Shown in pieces: positions 19,827 through 29,296 of a DNA stretch of 64,000 nt (within the stretch, counting starts at the first letter, position 1; each line of letters starts with the position of its first letter). Under the pieces are notes generated by a model. The model did no database searches. It saw only the letters and a program-made list of their open reading frames with translations, and was not told the DNA's origin. The translations under genes were made by a program, and so were the position numbers. The DNA is from JBBIPZ01 sp037442505 [NCBI: Deltaproteobacteria bacterium] (lineage in GTDB: Bacteria > CALINM01): the NCBI GenBank assembly GCA_037442505.1, contig JBBIPZ010000002.1, positions 8,085 through 72,084 of the forward strand. The letters run 5' to 3'.

Positions 19827-22079
19827 ATGGCGAAAAGCCTTGTTGTAGTAGAATCTCCAGCTAAGGCTAAAACAATCGAGAAATATTTGGGTAGTGGATA
19901 CAAGGTTTTGGCCACTTATGGCCACATAAAAGATCTGCCTGAAAGAGATTTAGGAATAAATATCGACAAAGGGTTTGAACCCAACTATCAGCTAACCATC
20001 AAGGCAAAAAAGATCGTTAATGAACTCAAAAAGACTGCGAAAGAAGTTGCTAAAATATATATCGCTTCTGACCCGGATAGGGAGGGAGAAGCGATAGCTT
20101 TTCACGTTGCAGAGGAGCTCTCACCCTTAAAGAAAGAGATAAAAAGGGTTCTTTTCTTCGAAATCACCAAAAATTCTATTCAAAAGGCGTTTGAATCACC
20201 CTTGGAGTTAAATCAGTACAAATATGATGCCCAAAAATCGAGAAGAGTTTTAGATAGGCTTGTTGGTTATAAGATAAGTCCTCTTTTGTGGTGGAAGGTG
20301 AAAAGCGGACTATCCGCCGGGCGTGTTCAGTCTGTTGCTTTGCGACTTATCTGTGAAAGGGAAAAAGAGATTAGAGAGTTTGTGCCTCAAGAGTACTGGA
20401 CAATAAAGGGTGTTTTTGAAGATGAAAAGAAAAAAACAATCACCGCTAAATTAGAAGAAATAGATAAGAAAAAGCCTGAACTATCTAACAAAGAAGAGTC
20501 AGAAGAGTTACTCAAGGAGCTTTCTAAAAGAAAATTTTTTGTTAAAAGCCGTACAGAAAAACCAAGGAAAAAGTCAGCACCTACCCCCTTTATAACAAGC
20601 ACATTGCAACAGGATGCTGTGAGAAGGCTGTCGTTTACTACCAAACGGACGATGATGATTGCACAGACTCTTTACGAAGGCGTCGATCTGGGTGAAGAGG
20701 GCCCAGTAGGACTAATCACGTACATGAGAACGGACTCTCCACGTATATCTGCCGATGCTATAGACGCTGCACGTAACTATATTAAGGAAAAATATGGTAA
20801 TGAGTATTTACCGGGAAAACCTCGACAATTTGAAGGCAAAAAGACTGCTCAGGAAGCCCACGAGTGTATTCGCCCTACAAATCTTTTTTATACTCCAGAA
20901 TATGTAAAAAAGTTTCTCACAAAGGAGCAGCATGCCTTATACAAAATGATCTTTGAACGCTTTGTGGCAAGTCAAATGAAAGATGCTGTTTACAACCAGA
21001 CTGTCTATGATTTAGTCGATGAAGGTAGCGAAAAATATATCTTTCGTGCAAAAGGATTGACACTAAAATTTGCTGGTTTTCTTGCGGCTTACGGGGAAAT
21101 AAAGGATAAAGATGAAAAAAAAGAGGATGAAGAAAGCGAAGAATCGCTTCCTTTTCTTGAAGAGAAAACAAGACTTAATCTTCTGGAGTTAATACCAGCA
21201 CAGAATTTTACCTCTCCACCGCCAAGATACACTGAAGCAACACTTGTTAAGGAGTTGGAAGAAGACGGGATTGGCAGACCAAGTACCTATGCATCGATAA
21301 TTGCGACGCTTTTAGAGAAGGAGTATGTAAAGCTTTTAGAAGGCAAATTCCATCCTACAGATTTAGGGTGCACTGTTTCAGAGCAACTGATAAAAGGTTT
21401 TCCAGAAATAATGGATGTCAAGTTTACTGCAAAGATGGAGGCTCTTTTGGATAGTGTGGAAGAGGGAGAGGTTAAATGGAATCAGGTGATAGAAAATTTT
21501 TACAACACGTTTTCACAGGATCTTGAGAAAGCAAAATTTTCTATGGATAATCTTAAGAAAAAGGGTATAGAAACTGATGTTTTGTGCGAACTTTGTGGAA
21601 AACCAATGGTGATAAAAAGTAAGGGAAAAAATGAGTTTTTGGCCTGTAGTGGTTATCCCGATTGTAAAAACATAAAAAACTTTGAAGTTGATAGAGATGG
21701 TAAAGTGACTGTTACTACAAAAAAAGTGACAGATAAAAAATGCCCTGAATGTGGTGGTAATCTTGTTGTAAAAAAAGGACCTTATAGTAGTTTTTTAGGC
21801 TGCGAAAATTATCCAAAATGCAAATATACAGCGCCAATACTTTCTGATGTTAAATGTCCCAGAGGGTGTGGGGGATATTTAGTTGAGAGGCGATCTAAAA
21901 AAGGTAGAATTTTCTATGGATGCAGCAACTATCCAAAATGTGATTTTATTATGAACCAGAAGCCTATAAATGAAAAATGCCCTGAATGTGGCAGTAATTA
22001 TCTTATTGAAACAACAGAAAAAAGGGTAACTGTTATAAAATGCCCCAATAAGGAATGTGGCTACAAAAGACAAAAATAG
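19827..22079 (+). CDS. topA: DNA topoisomerase I
   Basis: Type IA topoisomerase that relaxes negative supercoils. 750 residues: TOPRIM domain (LVVVESPAKAKTIEKYLG, SDPDREGEAIAFH), strand-passage core with the catalytic tyrosine in GLITYMRTDSPRIS near residue 298, then four C-terminal zinc-ribbon repeats starting near residue 585 (CELCGKP, CPECGGN, CPRGCGGY, CPECGSN). The length and domain order are standard. An acidic insert, KDEKKEDEESEES, lies near residue 430. Confidence 0.98.
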   Translation: MAKSLVVVESPAKAKTIEKYLGSGYKVLATYGHIKDLPERDLGINIDKGFEPNYQLTIKAKKIVNELKKTAKEVAKIYIASDPDREGEAIAFHVAEELSPLKKEIKRVLFFEITKNSIQKAFESPLELNQYKYDAQKSRRVLDRLVGYKISPLLWWKVKSGLSAGRVQSVALRLICEREKEIREFVPQEYWTIKGVFEDEKKKTITAKLEEIDKKKPELSNKEESEELLKELSKRKFFVKSRTEKPRKKSAPTPFITSTLQQDAVRRLSFTTKRTMMIAQTLYEGVDLGEEGPVGLITYMRTDSPRISADAIDAARNYIKEKYGNEYLPGKPRQFEGKKTAQEAHECIRPTNLFYTPEYVKKFLTKEQHALYKMIFERFVASQMKDAVYNQTVYDLVDEGSEKYIFRAKGLTLKFAGFLAAYGEIKDKDEKKEDEESEESLPFLEEKTRLNLLELIPAQNFTSPPPRYTEATLVKELEEDGIGRPSTYASIIATLLEKEYVKLLEGKFHPTDLGCTVSEQLIKGFPEIMDVKFTAKMEALLDSVEEGEVKWNQVIENFYNTFSQDLEKAKFSMDNLKKKGIETDVLCELCGKPMVIKSKGKNEFLACSGYPDCKNIKNFEVDRDGKVTVTTKKVTDKKCPECGGNLVVKKGPYSSFLGCENYPKCKYTAPILSDVKCPRGCGGYLVERRSKKGRIFYGCSNYPKCDFIMNQKPINEKCPECGSNYLIETTEKRVTVIKCPNKECGYKRQK

Positions 22080-22086
22080 CAACTTT

Positions 22087-22926
22087 ATGAGTAAGGGCAA
22101 ACTTTTTATTGTAGGCACCCCCATAGGCAATCTTAAGGATATTACATTGAGGGCGTTGGAGGTTCTTAACAGCGTTGATCTGATTTTATGTGAGGACACA
22201 AAAACCTCAATAAAGCTTCTAAATCACTATCATATAAAAAAGTCCTTACAATCTTATTACAAACCAAAAGAAAAACAAAAACTTACAAATATTATCTCGT
22301 GGCTGAAAGATGGTAAAAACATTGCGTTAATAAGTGATGCAGGAATGCCTTTAATATCTGACCCCGGGGAGCTTTTAGTTAAAACGGTAAGGGAGGAAGG
22401 ATTTGAGATTGAATGCATACCTGGCCCATCATCGGTATTAACTGCGCTTACGTTGTCAGGTTTTTCTTCGTCAAGGTTTGTTTTTGAGGGCTTTTTGCCA
22501 AAGCAGGAACGTTTGAAAATAAAAATATTAGATGAGGTAAAAACGCTTCCTCACACCTTGGTTTTTTTTGTGCCAGCGAGAGATCTGCTAAAAACCTTAC
22601 AAAGTTTGAGAACGTCACTCGGTAATAGAAAAGTTTGTATTGCAAGGGAGCTTACAAAACTTTACGAGGAGGTGTTGATAAGTGAGATAGATAAACTGTT
22701 GGCTGAAAAGCCTATTTTTAAAGGAGAAATTACTTTGATAGTAGAAGGTGCTTTAAATGATAAAGACGAACTAAATATAGAAGAACTAAGACAATATTTT
22801 AAAGTGCAGCAAAAAGAAAGAAAGACATTTAAAGACGTTTTGAAAGATGATAAACTAAGACATTACCAAAAAAATATGCTTTATGATATCTGGGAGGAGG
22901 TAAAAGATGGAGAAAGAAAAGATTAA
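22087..22926 (+). CDS. rsmI: 16S rRNA (cytidine-1402-2'-O)-methyltransferase
   Basis: 279 residues of the tetrapyrrole-methylase fold with the RsmI signatures: FIVGTPIGNLKDITLRA at the N-terminus, LCEDTKTS, SDAGMPLISDPG and PGPSSVLTALTLSG. It methylates the ribose of C1402 in the decoding centre with S-adenosylmethionine. The ATG at 22087 gives the family N-terminus; a longer reading would overlap topA. It is in the dprA-topA transcription unit. Confidence 0.95.
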   Translation: MSKGKLFIVGTPIGNLKDITLRALEVLNSVDLILCEDTKTSIKLLNHYHIKKSLQSYYKPKEKQKLTNIISWLKDGKNIALISDAGMPLISDPGELLVKTVREEGFEIECIPGPSSVLTALTLSGFSSSRFVFEGFLPKQERLKIKILDEVKTLPHTLVFFVPARDLLKTLQSLRTSLGNRKVCIARELTKLYEEVLISEIDKLLAEKPIFKGEITLIVEGALNDKDELNIEELRQYFKVQQKERKTFKDVLKDDKLRHYQKNMLYDIWEEVKDGERKD

Positions 22927-23083
22927 AGAGGTATTGTTAAAAAAGGCGCCTCAAAAAAAACTGCCATGCAAATTGGCGTTTGAGATTGCAAAAGAAAACA
23001 ACTTTTCATTGAAAGAAATTGGAGAGGTAGCAAATGAACTAAAAATAAAAATTGTCAGCTGTCAGTTAGGCTGTTTTGAATAA
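22907..23083 (+). CDS. 58-residue conserved-type small protein with CQLGCF end
   Basis: Starts at ATG 22907 behind a very strong GGGAGGAGG ribosome-binding site and overlaps the end of rsmI by 20 bases. The 58 residues are basic, with KKLPCKLAFEIAKEN in the middle and the C-terminal pattern KIKIVSCQLGCFE. I recall similar short proteins with a conserved CQLG(C/L)F ending in anaerobic bacteria, but I know no function. The three cysteines (21, 52, 56) could bind a metal. It converges on selA with an 11-base gap. Confidence 0.75.
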   Translation: MEKEKIKEVLLKKAPQKKLPCKLAFEIAKENNFSLKEIGEVANELKIKIVSCQLGCFE

Positions 23084-23094
23084 GGAATTGTGTA

Positions 23095-24471
23095 TTATTT
23101 GAACAGAGCGGTTATCGCTTCTGCGATTATAGGGACATCTTCCGCAAAGACTGTTCGTAAATCAATAAGTGTGTATTCATTCTTTTGGCGTGTAAGTATA
23201 GGCGGGGATTGATTGAGGAAAAACTGCCTTACTGCTGCCTCGTTCTTTGATGGGTGTTTAATTTTTACCACGTATGTTGGTAAAAATACGCCGGGCAATG
23301 AACCACCACCGGGCGCAGACATTTCTTTATCAATTTTAACGAGATCTTTATTGACACTTTTTAGCATACGGAGAAGTTTTTCAGCCTTCTTTTTAATTTC
23401 TTTTTCTTTTGTTAACAGGTTCTCTATGACAGGGGCTTTTGTTATATCTCCAATACTAAGGTAGTAGAGAAGGCGAGAAAGGTAGTAGATTGTAAACTTG
23501 TCAGGCCTTAGAGCCCTGTATAAGGGATTTTCCTTAAACTGTTTTATCAGGTTAGGTTTTGCAACAATAATACCAGCCTGTGTTCCACCCAGGAGCTTGT
23601 CACCGCTAAAACTTATTACATCAACACCTTTAGATACCTCTTTTTCTATAATAGGCTCAGTTGAAGAGATGTTAGACAGTAATTTAGTTGCCCCGCTGCC
23701 TGCATCTAAAAAGAAAGGTATGCCGAATTTTTTTGAAAGAGAGACAAGCTGACCCGAGGAAACTTCTTCCACAAAACCATCCATTATAAAATTACTTCTG
23801 TGGACCTTCAGTATTAAACCGGCATTGTCAGATATCGATGATTCGTAATCGCTAAGACGCGTCTTGTTAGTTGTGCCGACCTCTTTTAAGATCGCTCCAC
23901 TTTGTCTCATAATATCTGGAATTCTAAATGCTCCGCCTATCTCTACCAATTCGCCCCTTGAGACGATTACTTCTTTTCCCTTTGCGAGTGTGCTTAAAAC
24001 AAGGAGGCATGCGGCAGCGTTATTGTTAACAACCAGAATGTTGTAGTTTTCGAAAAAATCCTGAAAAAAATGCTTCTCTCTACTTCCTCTTTTTCCTGAA
24101 TCAAGATCAAACTCTAAATCAGAGTATTTTGTGAGAAATGGTTTAATTTCATCTATTATCAACGAAGAAATAGGTGCTCTTCCCAAGTTTGTGTGAATAA
24201 CCGTTCCAGTAGCGTTGATTACAACCTTAACGGTAGGCGTACTCAGCTTGTTGATTTCTTCTAACAAAGTGGTTTCAAAGTTTTCTTTTGAAAATAAATC
24301 TTTATTTTCAGAAAAGGTTCCTGTAAGTAATGCTTTGCGTTGTTTTTCGATAATATTGGATAAAGCCTTTTTAAGCAGTGATTTTGTTATTTTTTTTGGC
24401 AAGAAAAGCTTTTCTGCTTGTTTTATAAGCTTGTCAATTTGTGGCAGGTATTTACCAATGTTTTTATTCAT
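23095..24471 (-). CDS. selA: L-seryl-tRNA(Sec) selenium transferase
   Basis: PLP enzyme that converts Ser-tRNA(Sec) to Sec-tRNA(Sec) using selenophosphate. 458 residues with the family pattern: NATGTVIHTNLGRAP at 86-100, RGELVEIGGAFRIPDIM, VHRSNF, the PLP lysine at Lys292 (SFSGDKLLGG), and a C-terminal GGGSLPG. Its presence implies selenoproteins in this organism. selB and selD are not in the window. It lies eight bases after a sensor kinase gene, in the same direction. Confidence 0.97.
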   Translation of the reverse strand: MNKNIGKYLPQIDKLIKQAEKLFLPKKITKSLLKKALSNIIEKQRKALLTGTFSENKDLFSKENFETTLLEEINKLSTPTVKVVINATGTVIHTNLGRAPISSLIIDEIKPFLTKYSDLEFDLDSGKRGSREKHFFQDFFENYNILVVNNNAAACLLVLSTLAKGKEVIVSRGELVEIGGAFRIPDIMRQSGAILKEVGTTNKTRLSDYESSISDNAGLILKVHRSNFIMDGFVEEVSSGQLVSLSKKFGIPFFLDAGSGATKLLSNISSTEPIIEKEVSKGVDVISFSGDKLLGGTQAGIIVAKPNLIKQFKENPLYRALRPDKFTIYYLSRLLYYLSIGDITKAPVIENLLTKEKEIKKKAEKLLRMLKSVNKDLVKIDKEMSAPGGGSLPGVFLPTYVVKIKHPSKNEAAVRQFFLNQSPPILTRQKNEYTLIDLRTVFAEDVPIIAEAITALFK

Positions 24472-24479
24472 AATCTTCC

Positions 24480-26504
24480 TTAAATGTTTACAGGCAGTTG
24501 TATATGAAAAGTTGCCCCCGGATAACGCTCTTCATCATAGCCATCACTTTCAACCCAGATTTTACCCTGATGAGCTTCAACAATACCTTTTGCTATGGAT
24601 AGCCCCAAACCGCTACCTTTTATCTGTAGCTCTTTCGTAAGATGTGCAGGTGGCGCAAGCGTGAAAAACTCAGAAAATATTTTATCAATATTGTTTTTTT
24701 CGATGCCACACCCCTCATCTTTAATAGATAAACGAACAAATTTTTTCCCCGCTTCTTCCAGAACAGTTGCACTAATATAAATCATTCCCCCAATCTTTGT
24801 AAACTTAATAGCGTTTGTGATAATGTTCCTTAAAACAGTCTCCATCTTTTTTGAATCAATACTTAATAGCGGCAAGTTATCAATGTTTTCAAGTTCAACT
24901 GAAAGCTGTTTCTTTTTTAAAAGCGGTTCGAGTTCAGCAATAACAGGTTTTAGTATTAAACCGATATATGTAAGATTAAGATTTAAATTGAGTTTGCCCG
25001 ATTTTATACGCAAAAGTTCCATAATTTCTTCGGTAAGATTAACCAGTCTCTTTGATGCCCTTTCTATTGCAGAAATAATATCTGCAGAAATGGTTGATGA
25101 CTTTACTGCGGGGTCATTTTTTAACATGCTGATGTAGCCTTGAATGAGCGAGATTGGTGTCTTAAGCTCATGAGTGATTGTAGAGAAAAAAACATCTTTA
25201 ATATTGTCAATCTTTTTAAGCTCTTCATTAGCCTTTTCTACTGACAAAAGGGCAGATTCTAACTTTTCGTTAGCAATTTGTAAAGCAAGCTGTGAAGACT
25301 GATACTTTTCTATCAATTCTTCAAACTCTTTATTTTTAATCTGTAACTCATGGGTAAATCTAACCTTTTGAGTAACATCCTGAAAGGTAAGGCTTAACAG
25401 TTGCGACCCCCATTCGGAACTACTGATTAAAGAAATTTCGAGAGAGCAGAAAATCTCGTCTTTGTTAGCATCATAAAATTTTACGTTATCAAAAAATTGT
25501 CTTTCCCCGTGTTCCAGAACATTTTTAAACACATCTCTGAAAAAGGGATGTTCGAAAGGAGAAAAAAAGTTAAAGATTGATGTTGAAACAAGCGTAACAT
25601 CTGGATCAAGCTGGAATATTTTATAAAATCCGGGATTTGTGAAAATAATTTTTTCGTCTTTTATAACCGCAATACCTATTTCAGTCTTTTCTATAATATT
25701 TCTGAGTTTCTCTTCTTCCGATTTCAGTTTTTCTAAAAGCTCTTCTTTTTCAGTAAAAACGTTATTTAACTCTTGTATCATTTTGTTAATAGCTTGTGCT
25801 ATTTTGTCAAGCTCATTTTCCTGTGTATTCTTTTTAATTTCTATCTCTTCCCACAAACCATTCTTAATCTTTTCAACAGTTTCAAGTAATTTGGATAAAG
25901 GTTTTTCAATATTTTTTCTATAAAAAAACAGTACTAGCAGTATGCCGAATGTGCCAGAAAAAAATGAAGAAAGAAGCATCCTCACGAACACCATAAAAAC
26001 CTTTTTTAAGATATAATCACTATTGTAAGCAATAACGATAAACGCTTCGTTGGTAGCGCGGGGCCCAATAACAGGTTTAGAGATAAAATGAAGATGGTTG
26101 TATGGGATTGCCTTGATGTGTGAAGTAGATAGCTTTTCAAGATCATTAACAGGGATAGGAAATTTTGAACCAGTGTTAATGGGGTCGGTGTGGTAAATTA
26201 TCGTCCCGTTATAATCCACAACGGTGATAAAAGAGATGAAGACTTCTTTTTTTTCTTTCTCCAGCTCAAGATTAAACTGTGGAAGCTCGGTAATAGGTAT
26301 GCCCAGAGACAAAATTCTTTCGATATAAATCTTAATTTTATCAATCTTATGATTAATTGTGGAGTGAACAGTATCTCTGATGTCCAGATAATAGCCAAAA
26401 ATATTAAATGTCAGAGTTAAAAAGAACTGCGCAAACATTGCAATAAAAAGAATTGCAAGCAGGTTATTCAAGATGGGACGTTTAACATTAATTTTTTTTA
26501 ACAT
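24480..26504 (-). CDS. membrane sensor histidine kinase with PAS domain
   Basis: 674 residues: transmembrane helix at about 12-36, an extracytoplasmic sensor domain (about 37-160), a second helix near 170-192, HAMP, a PAS domain (about 260-385), a coiled coil, HisKA with His445 (ITHELKTPISLI) and HATPase (NAIKFT, DEGCGIEKN, GSGLGLSIAKGI). This HisKA type is the common PhoR/WalK-like form. No response regulator is nearby. It precedes selA in an apparent two-gene unit. The signal is unknown. Confidence 0.93.
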   Translation of the reverse strand: MLKKINVKRPILNNLLAILFIAMFAQFFLTLTFNIFGYYLDIRDTVHSTINHKIDKIKIYIERILSLGIPITELPQFNLELEKEKKEVFISFITVVDYNGTIIYHTDPINTGSKFPIPVNDLEKLSTSHIKAIPYNHLHFISKPVIGPRATNEAFIVIAYNSDYILKKVFMVFVRMLLSSFFSGTFGILLVLFFYRKNIEKPLSKLLETVEKIKNGLWEEIEIKKNTQENELDKIAQAINKMIQELNNVFTEKEELLEKLKSEEEKLRNIIEKTEIGIAVIKDEKIIFTNPGFYKIFQLDPDVTLVSTSIFNFFSPFEHPFFRDVFKNVLEHGERQFFDNVKFYDANKDEIFCSLEISLISSSEWGSQLLSLTFQDVTQKVRFTHELQIKNKEFEELIEKYQSSQLALQIANEKLESALLSVEKANEELKKIDNIKDVFFSTITHELKTPISLIQGYISMLKNDPAVKSSTISADIISAIERASKRLVNLTEEIMELLRIKSGKLNLNLNLTYIGLILKPVIAELEPLLKKKQLSVELENIDNLPLLSIDSKKMETVLRNIITNAIKFTKIGGMIYISATVLEEAGKKFVRLSIKDEGCGIEKNNIDKIFSEFFTLAPPAHLTKELQIKGSGLGLSIAKGIVEAHQGKIWVESDGYDEERYPGATFHIQLPVNI

Positions 26505-26510
26505 ATTGTT

Positions 26511-26539
26511 TTTATAATCTTATGATACGAAAATTTTAA
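26511..26539 (-). promoter_or_regulatory. sensor kinase/selA promoter, leaderless arrangement
   Basis: Minus strand: TTAAAA (26534-26539), a 17-base spacer and TATAAA (26511-26516). The -10 box ends exactly six bases before the kinase ATG at 26504, and no Shine-Dalgarno site is present. Confidence 0.5.
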
Positions 26540-27714
26540 AATTTTGTATAGAATTTTTGAGCTATCCATGTTCCCCAAACCTTTCCAGTGCCTGTCAGGC
26601 TTTGAAAAAGCTTTACAACATTTTTTGATAATTGAGCGGGTTTTTTTCTACTCCAGGGGGTGCCGGGGAGGGGTATAAAGTAATGGAGGTGAAATTTTAC
26701 GTTTTTAGATAGATGTCTTTTGATAAAATTAATCGTATCTTGTAAATCCTGCTCTGTTTCCTCTGGCATGCCCACAATGATATCTATATCAGCCTGAAAA
26801 CCAGCAGAAAGGGTATTTTCTATGGCATTTTCAATATCGTTTACTGTATGACCTCTATTTGACAGCTTTAGCATCCTCTCGCTTGCTGTTTGTGCCCCAA
26901 TTATCACACGTTTATTATCAACGTATTTTTTTAAAAGTAGCATTGCATCACGAGTAACAAATTCAGGCCTTATTTCAGAAGGAAAAGACCCAAAAAAAAG
27001 TCTTCCATCTTTGCCAATAATAGCTCTGATTTTCGATAAAAGCTCTGATAATAATGATAAATCAGGAGATAAAGCGTCTGTTCCATATCCAAGCGCATTT
27101 GGGGAAATAAATCGAAAATCTCTATAACCCCACTCAAAGGCTTTCTTCAAATAAAAGATGATGTTGTCAATACTACGATGCAGATTTTTTTTTCTGAATA
27201 AGAAGCTTGTTTGACAATATTTGCAGGCAAAAGGACAACCACGACTTATCTCGATAGGTTTGTAATATAGTTTGTTGTTTGGAAACGGGGGGTGTTGATC
27301 AAGGCTGGAAATTTTTAGTTCAATAACACTTTCGACATTCTGCTGTTTAAGCAGTTTTTTTACAATGTAACTTATGGCTAACTCGCCATCGCCTTTTACT
27401 ACCACATCAAAGCCTAAAGAAAGTAAATCTTCAGGACAGGCAGAAGGATGTGCCCCACCTGCAATTAAAAAACCATGGTTTTTCTTTAGCTTTGGCAATA
27501 TGCGTTTTAGAAACTTTTGCTCTTTTAAGAAGGAAATGGTATTGAAAGAAAAACCAAACACATTAATATTGGATGATTTGCTTGAAAAAGATTCGAGAAA
27601 CTCATTATTAATTAAAGAAACGTTAATGTCATTCAAATTCTCTAAAGCAGCCAAAAGTGGCGGAAAACTGTAATAATTTTTGTTGTGTTTAACAAAAAAT
27701 AAATTTATTTGCAT
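26536..27714 (-). CDS. B12-binding-type radical SAM protein
   Basis: 392 residues. The N-terminal part (about 1-125) resembles a cobalamin-binding domain of B12 radical SAM enzymes (VFGFSF, GGAHPSACPEDLL, VVKGDGE) but lacks the classical DxHxxG cobalamin-ligating motif. The radical SAM domain has the CxxxCxxC cluster motif at Cys160, Cys164 and Cys167, then IIGAQTASERML and DIIVGMPEET. The overall form recalls the MJ1487-like family. The reaction is unknown. It starts 11 bases after comM in the same direction. Confidence 0.85.
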   Translation of the reverse strand: MQINLFFVKHNKNYYSFPPLLAALENLNDINVSLINNEFLESFSSKSSNINVFGFSFNTISFLKEQKFLKRILPKLKKNHGFLIAGGAHPSACPEDLLSLGFDVVVKGDGELAISYIVKKLLKQQNVESVIELKISSLDQHPPFPNNKLYYKPIEISRGCPFACKYCQTSFLFRKKNLHRSIDNIIFYLKKAFEWGYRDFRFISPNALGYGTDALSPDLSLLSELLSKIRAIIGKDGRLFFGSFPSEIRPEFVTRDAMLLLKKYVDNKRVIIGAQTASERMLKLSNRGHTVNDIENAIENTLSAGFQADIDIIVGMPEETEQDLQDTINFIKRHLSKNVKFHLHYFIPLPGTPWSRKKPAQLSKNVVKLFQSLTGTGKVWGTWIAQKFYTKF

Positions 27715-27725
27715 ACTGAAAAGTA

Positions 27726-29249
27726 TTAACTTATTTCTTTATCCATCCCACGCAAATGTATTGCTTCCGATATATGGGGGGACTTGATTTCATAAGAGCT
27801 GTCTAAGTCGGCAATTGTTCTTGCCAGCTTAAGAATTTTATTATAGCTTCTTGCAGATAATTTAAAACTTTCTGCAGCTGTGTCTAACAATGAACGTGCA
27901 TCCTGGGTAAGCTGGCAGTATTTTTTTATCATGGCTGACGTAAGCCTGCTGTTAAAAAAGTTGTTCTTTTTAAACCTCTCGTTTTGTATCTGTCTTGCCT
28001 GTAAAACACGCGCCCTGATGTTTGCAGACGTTTCAGGCGAGTTGGTTTTAGAAAACTCGTAAACGGGAATTCTTGGAACTTCAATATGAATATCAATTCT
28101 GTCAAGAATAGGCCCAGATATCTTTTTCCTGTATTTTATTACCTGTGCATAACTACAACTACATTGTCGGCCTGAATCCCCGTAGAATCCGCAAAAGCAA
28201 GGATTCATTGCGGCAACAAGCATAAAATCGGCAGGAAATGTAACACTTGAATTGGCCCTTGAGACATGAATTACACCTTCTTCTAATGGCTGTCTTAACG
28301 CCTCAATTACAGGGCGTTTAAATTCAGGGAACTCATCAAGAAAAAGAATACCATTATGTGCAAGGGAGATTTCTCCAGGACGTGGTACCGTTCCACCACC
28401 AACAATAGATACTTCACTTGAGGTATGGTGTGGAGAGCGAAATGGTCTGGTTGTAATGGGCTTGCCACCTTCTAAAAGTCCCGCACAACTGTAAATCATG
28501 GTGGTTTCTAATGCCTCTTCAAGTGTCATGTCGGGTAAGATGGTAGGTAACCTCAGCGCCATCATAGATTTGCCAGAGCCTGGAGGACCAAACATTAAAA
28601 CATTGTGCTTGCCTGCGGCAGCGATTTCTAACGCCCTTTTTGCCTGATACTGACCGGAGACTTCAGAAAAATCAACGTTAAAATTAGTTAAAGCAGAGTT
28701 TATTTCGTCTTTGTCATATAAGAATGGTTTTATCTGGATATCTCCCTTGAAGAAAGATACTACATCGAGTATGTGTTTTACTGGATAAACAGGAATGTCA
28801 ATAAAACGTGCAACTTCAAGAGCGTTCTGTGGAGGCAGAAGTAGTCCTTTTAGTTTCAGTTTTTTTGAAAGAAATGCTGACGAGAGGGCGCCTTTTGTAG
28901 TTTTAATCTCTCCAGTAAGAGATAACTCTCCGGAAATAAGAAACGATGTAAAATGTTCCTTTGGAATGTTTAAAGAATGAGCCAATATTGATACTGCAAT
29001 TGGTAAATCAAAAGAAGTCCCTTCCTTTTTTAAATCTGCGGGTGCAAGGTTAATCGTAATTCTATGCTCTGGAAAAGGCAGTTTAGAGTTTTTGATTGCT
29101 GCACGTATTCTTTCCTTACTTTCTTTAATGGTGTTTTCGGGAAGGCCTACAATATTAAAAACAGGCAACCCCAACGACACATCGCTTTCAACTTCAACAA
29201 GAAATGCCTCTATGCCGACAAGACTATAAGTTAGAACTTTGTAAACCAT
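27726..29249 (-). CDS. comM: YifB/ComM family Mg-chelatase-like AAA ATPase
   Basis: 507 residues: N-terminal Lon-protease-like fold (VEVESDVSLGLPVFNIVGLP), AAA+ core with Walker A near residue 220 (GPPGSGKSMMALRLP), Walker B LFLDEFPEF, the family motif AAMNPCFCGFYGD with cysteines, and a C-terminal helical lid (LSARSYNKILKLARTIADL). ComM is a hexameric branch-migration helicase acting in natural transformation. With dprA elsewhere in the window it supports competence. It may be co-transcribed with the radical SAM gene. Confidence 0.95.
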   Translation of the reverse strand: MVYKVLTYSLVGIEAFLVEVESDVSLGLPVFNIVGLPENTIKESKERIRAAIKNSKLPFPEHRITINLAPADLKKEGTSFDLPIAVSILAHSLNIPKEHFTSFLISGELSLTGEIKTTKGALSSAFLSKKLKLKGLLLPPQNALEVARFIDIPVYPVKHILDVVSFFKGDIQIKPFLYDKDEINSALTNFNVDFSEVSGQYQAKRALEIAAAGKHNVLMFGPPGSGKSMMALRLPTILPDMTLEEALETTMIYSCAGLLEGGKPITTRPFRSPHHTSSEVSIVGGGTVPRPGEISLAHNGILFLDEFPEFKRPVIEALRQPLEEGVIHVSRANSSVTFPADFMLVAAMNPCFCGFYGDSGRQCSCSYAQVIKYRKKISGPILDRIDIHIEVPRIPVYEFSKTNSPETSANIRARVLQARQIQNERFKKNNFFNSRLTSAMIKKYCQLTQDARSLLDTAAESFKLSARSYNKILKLARTIADLDSSYEIKSPHISEAIHLRGMDKEIS

Positions 29250-29260
29250 CTTTAGATTGA

Positions 29261-29266
29261 ATTATA
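29261..29266 (-). promoter_or_regulatory. -10 box of comM
   Basis: TATAAT on the minus strand ends 11 bases before the comM ATG at 29249. The expected -35 position is a T-run, a weak match. The leader would be only about four bases, and no Shine-Dalgarno site is visible. Confidence 0.4.
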
Positions 29267-29296
29267 CAAAGTTTGAACTGCAAAAAAAAGTCTTAT

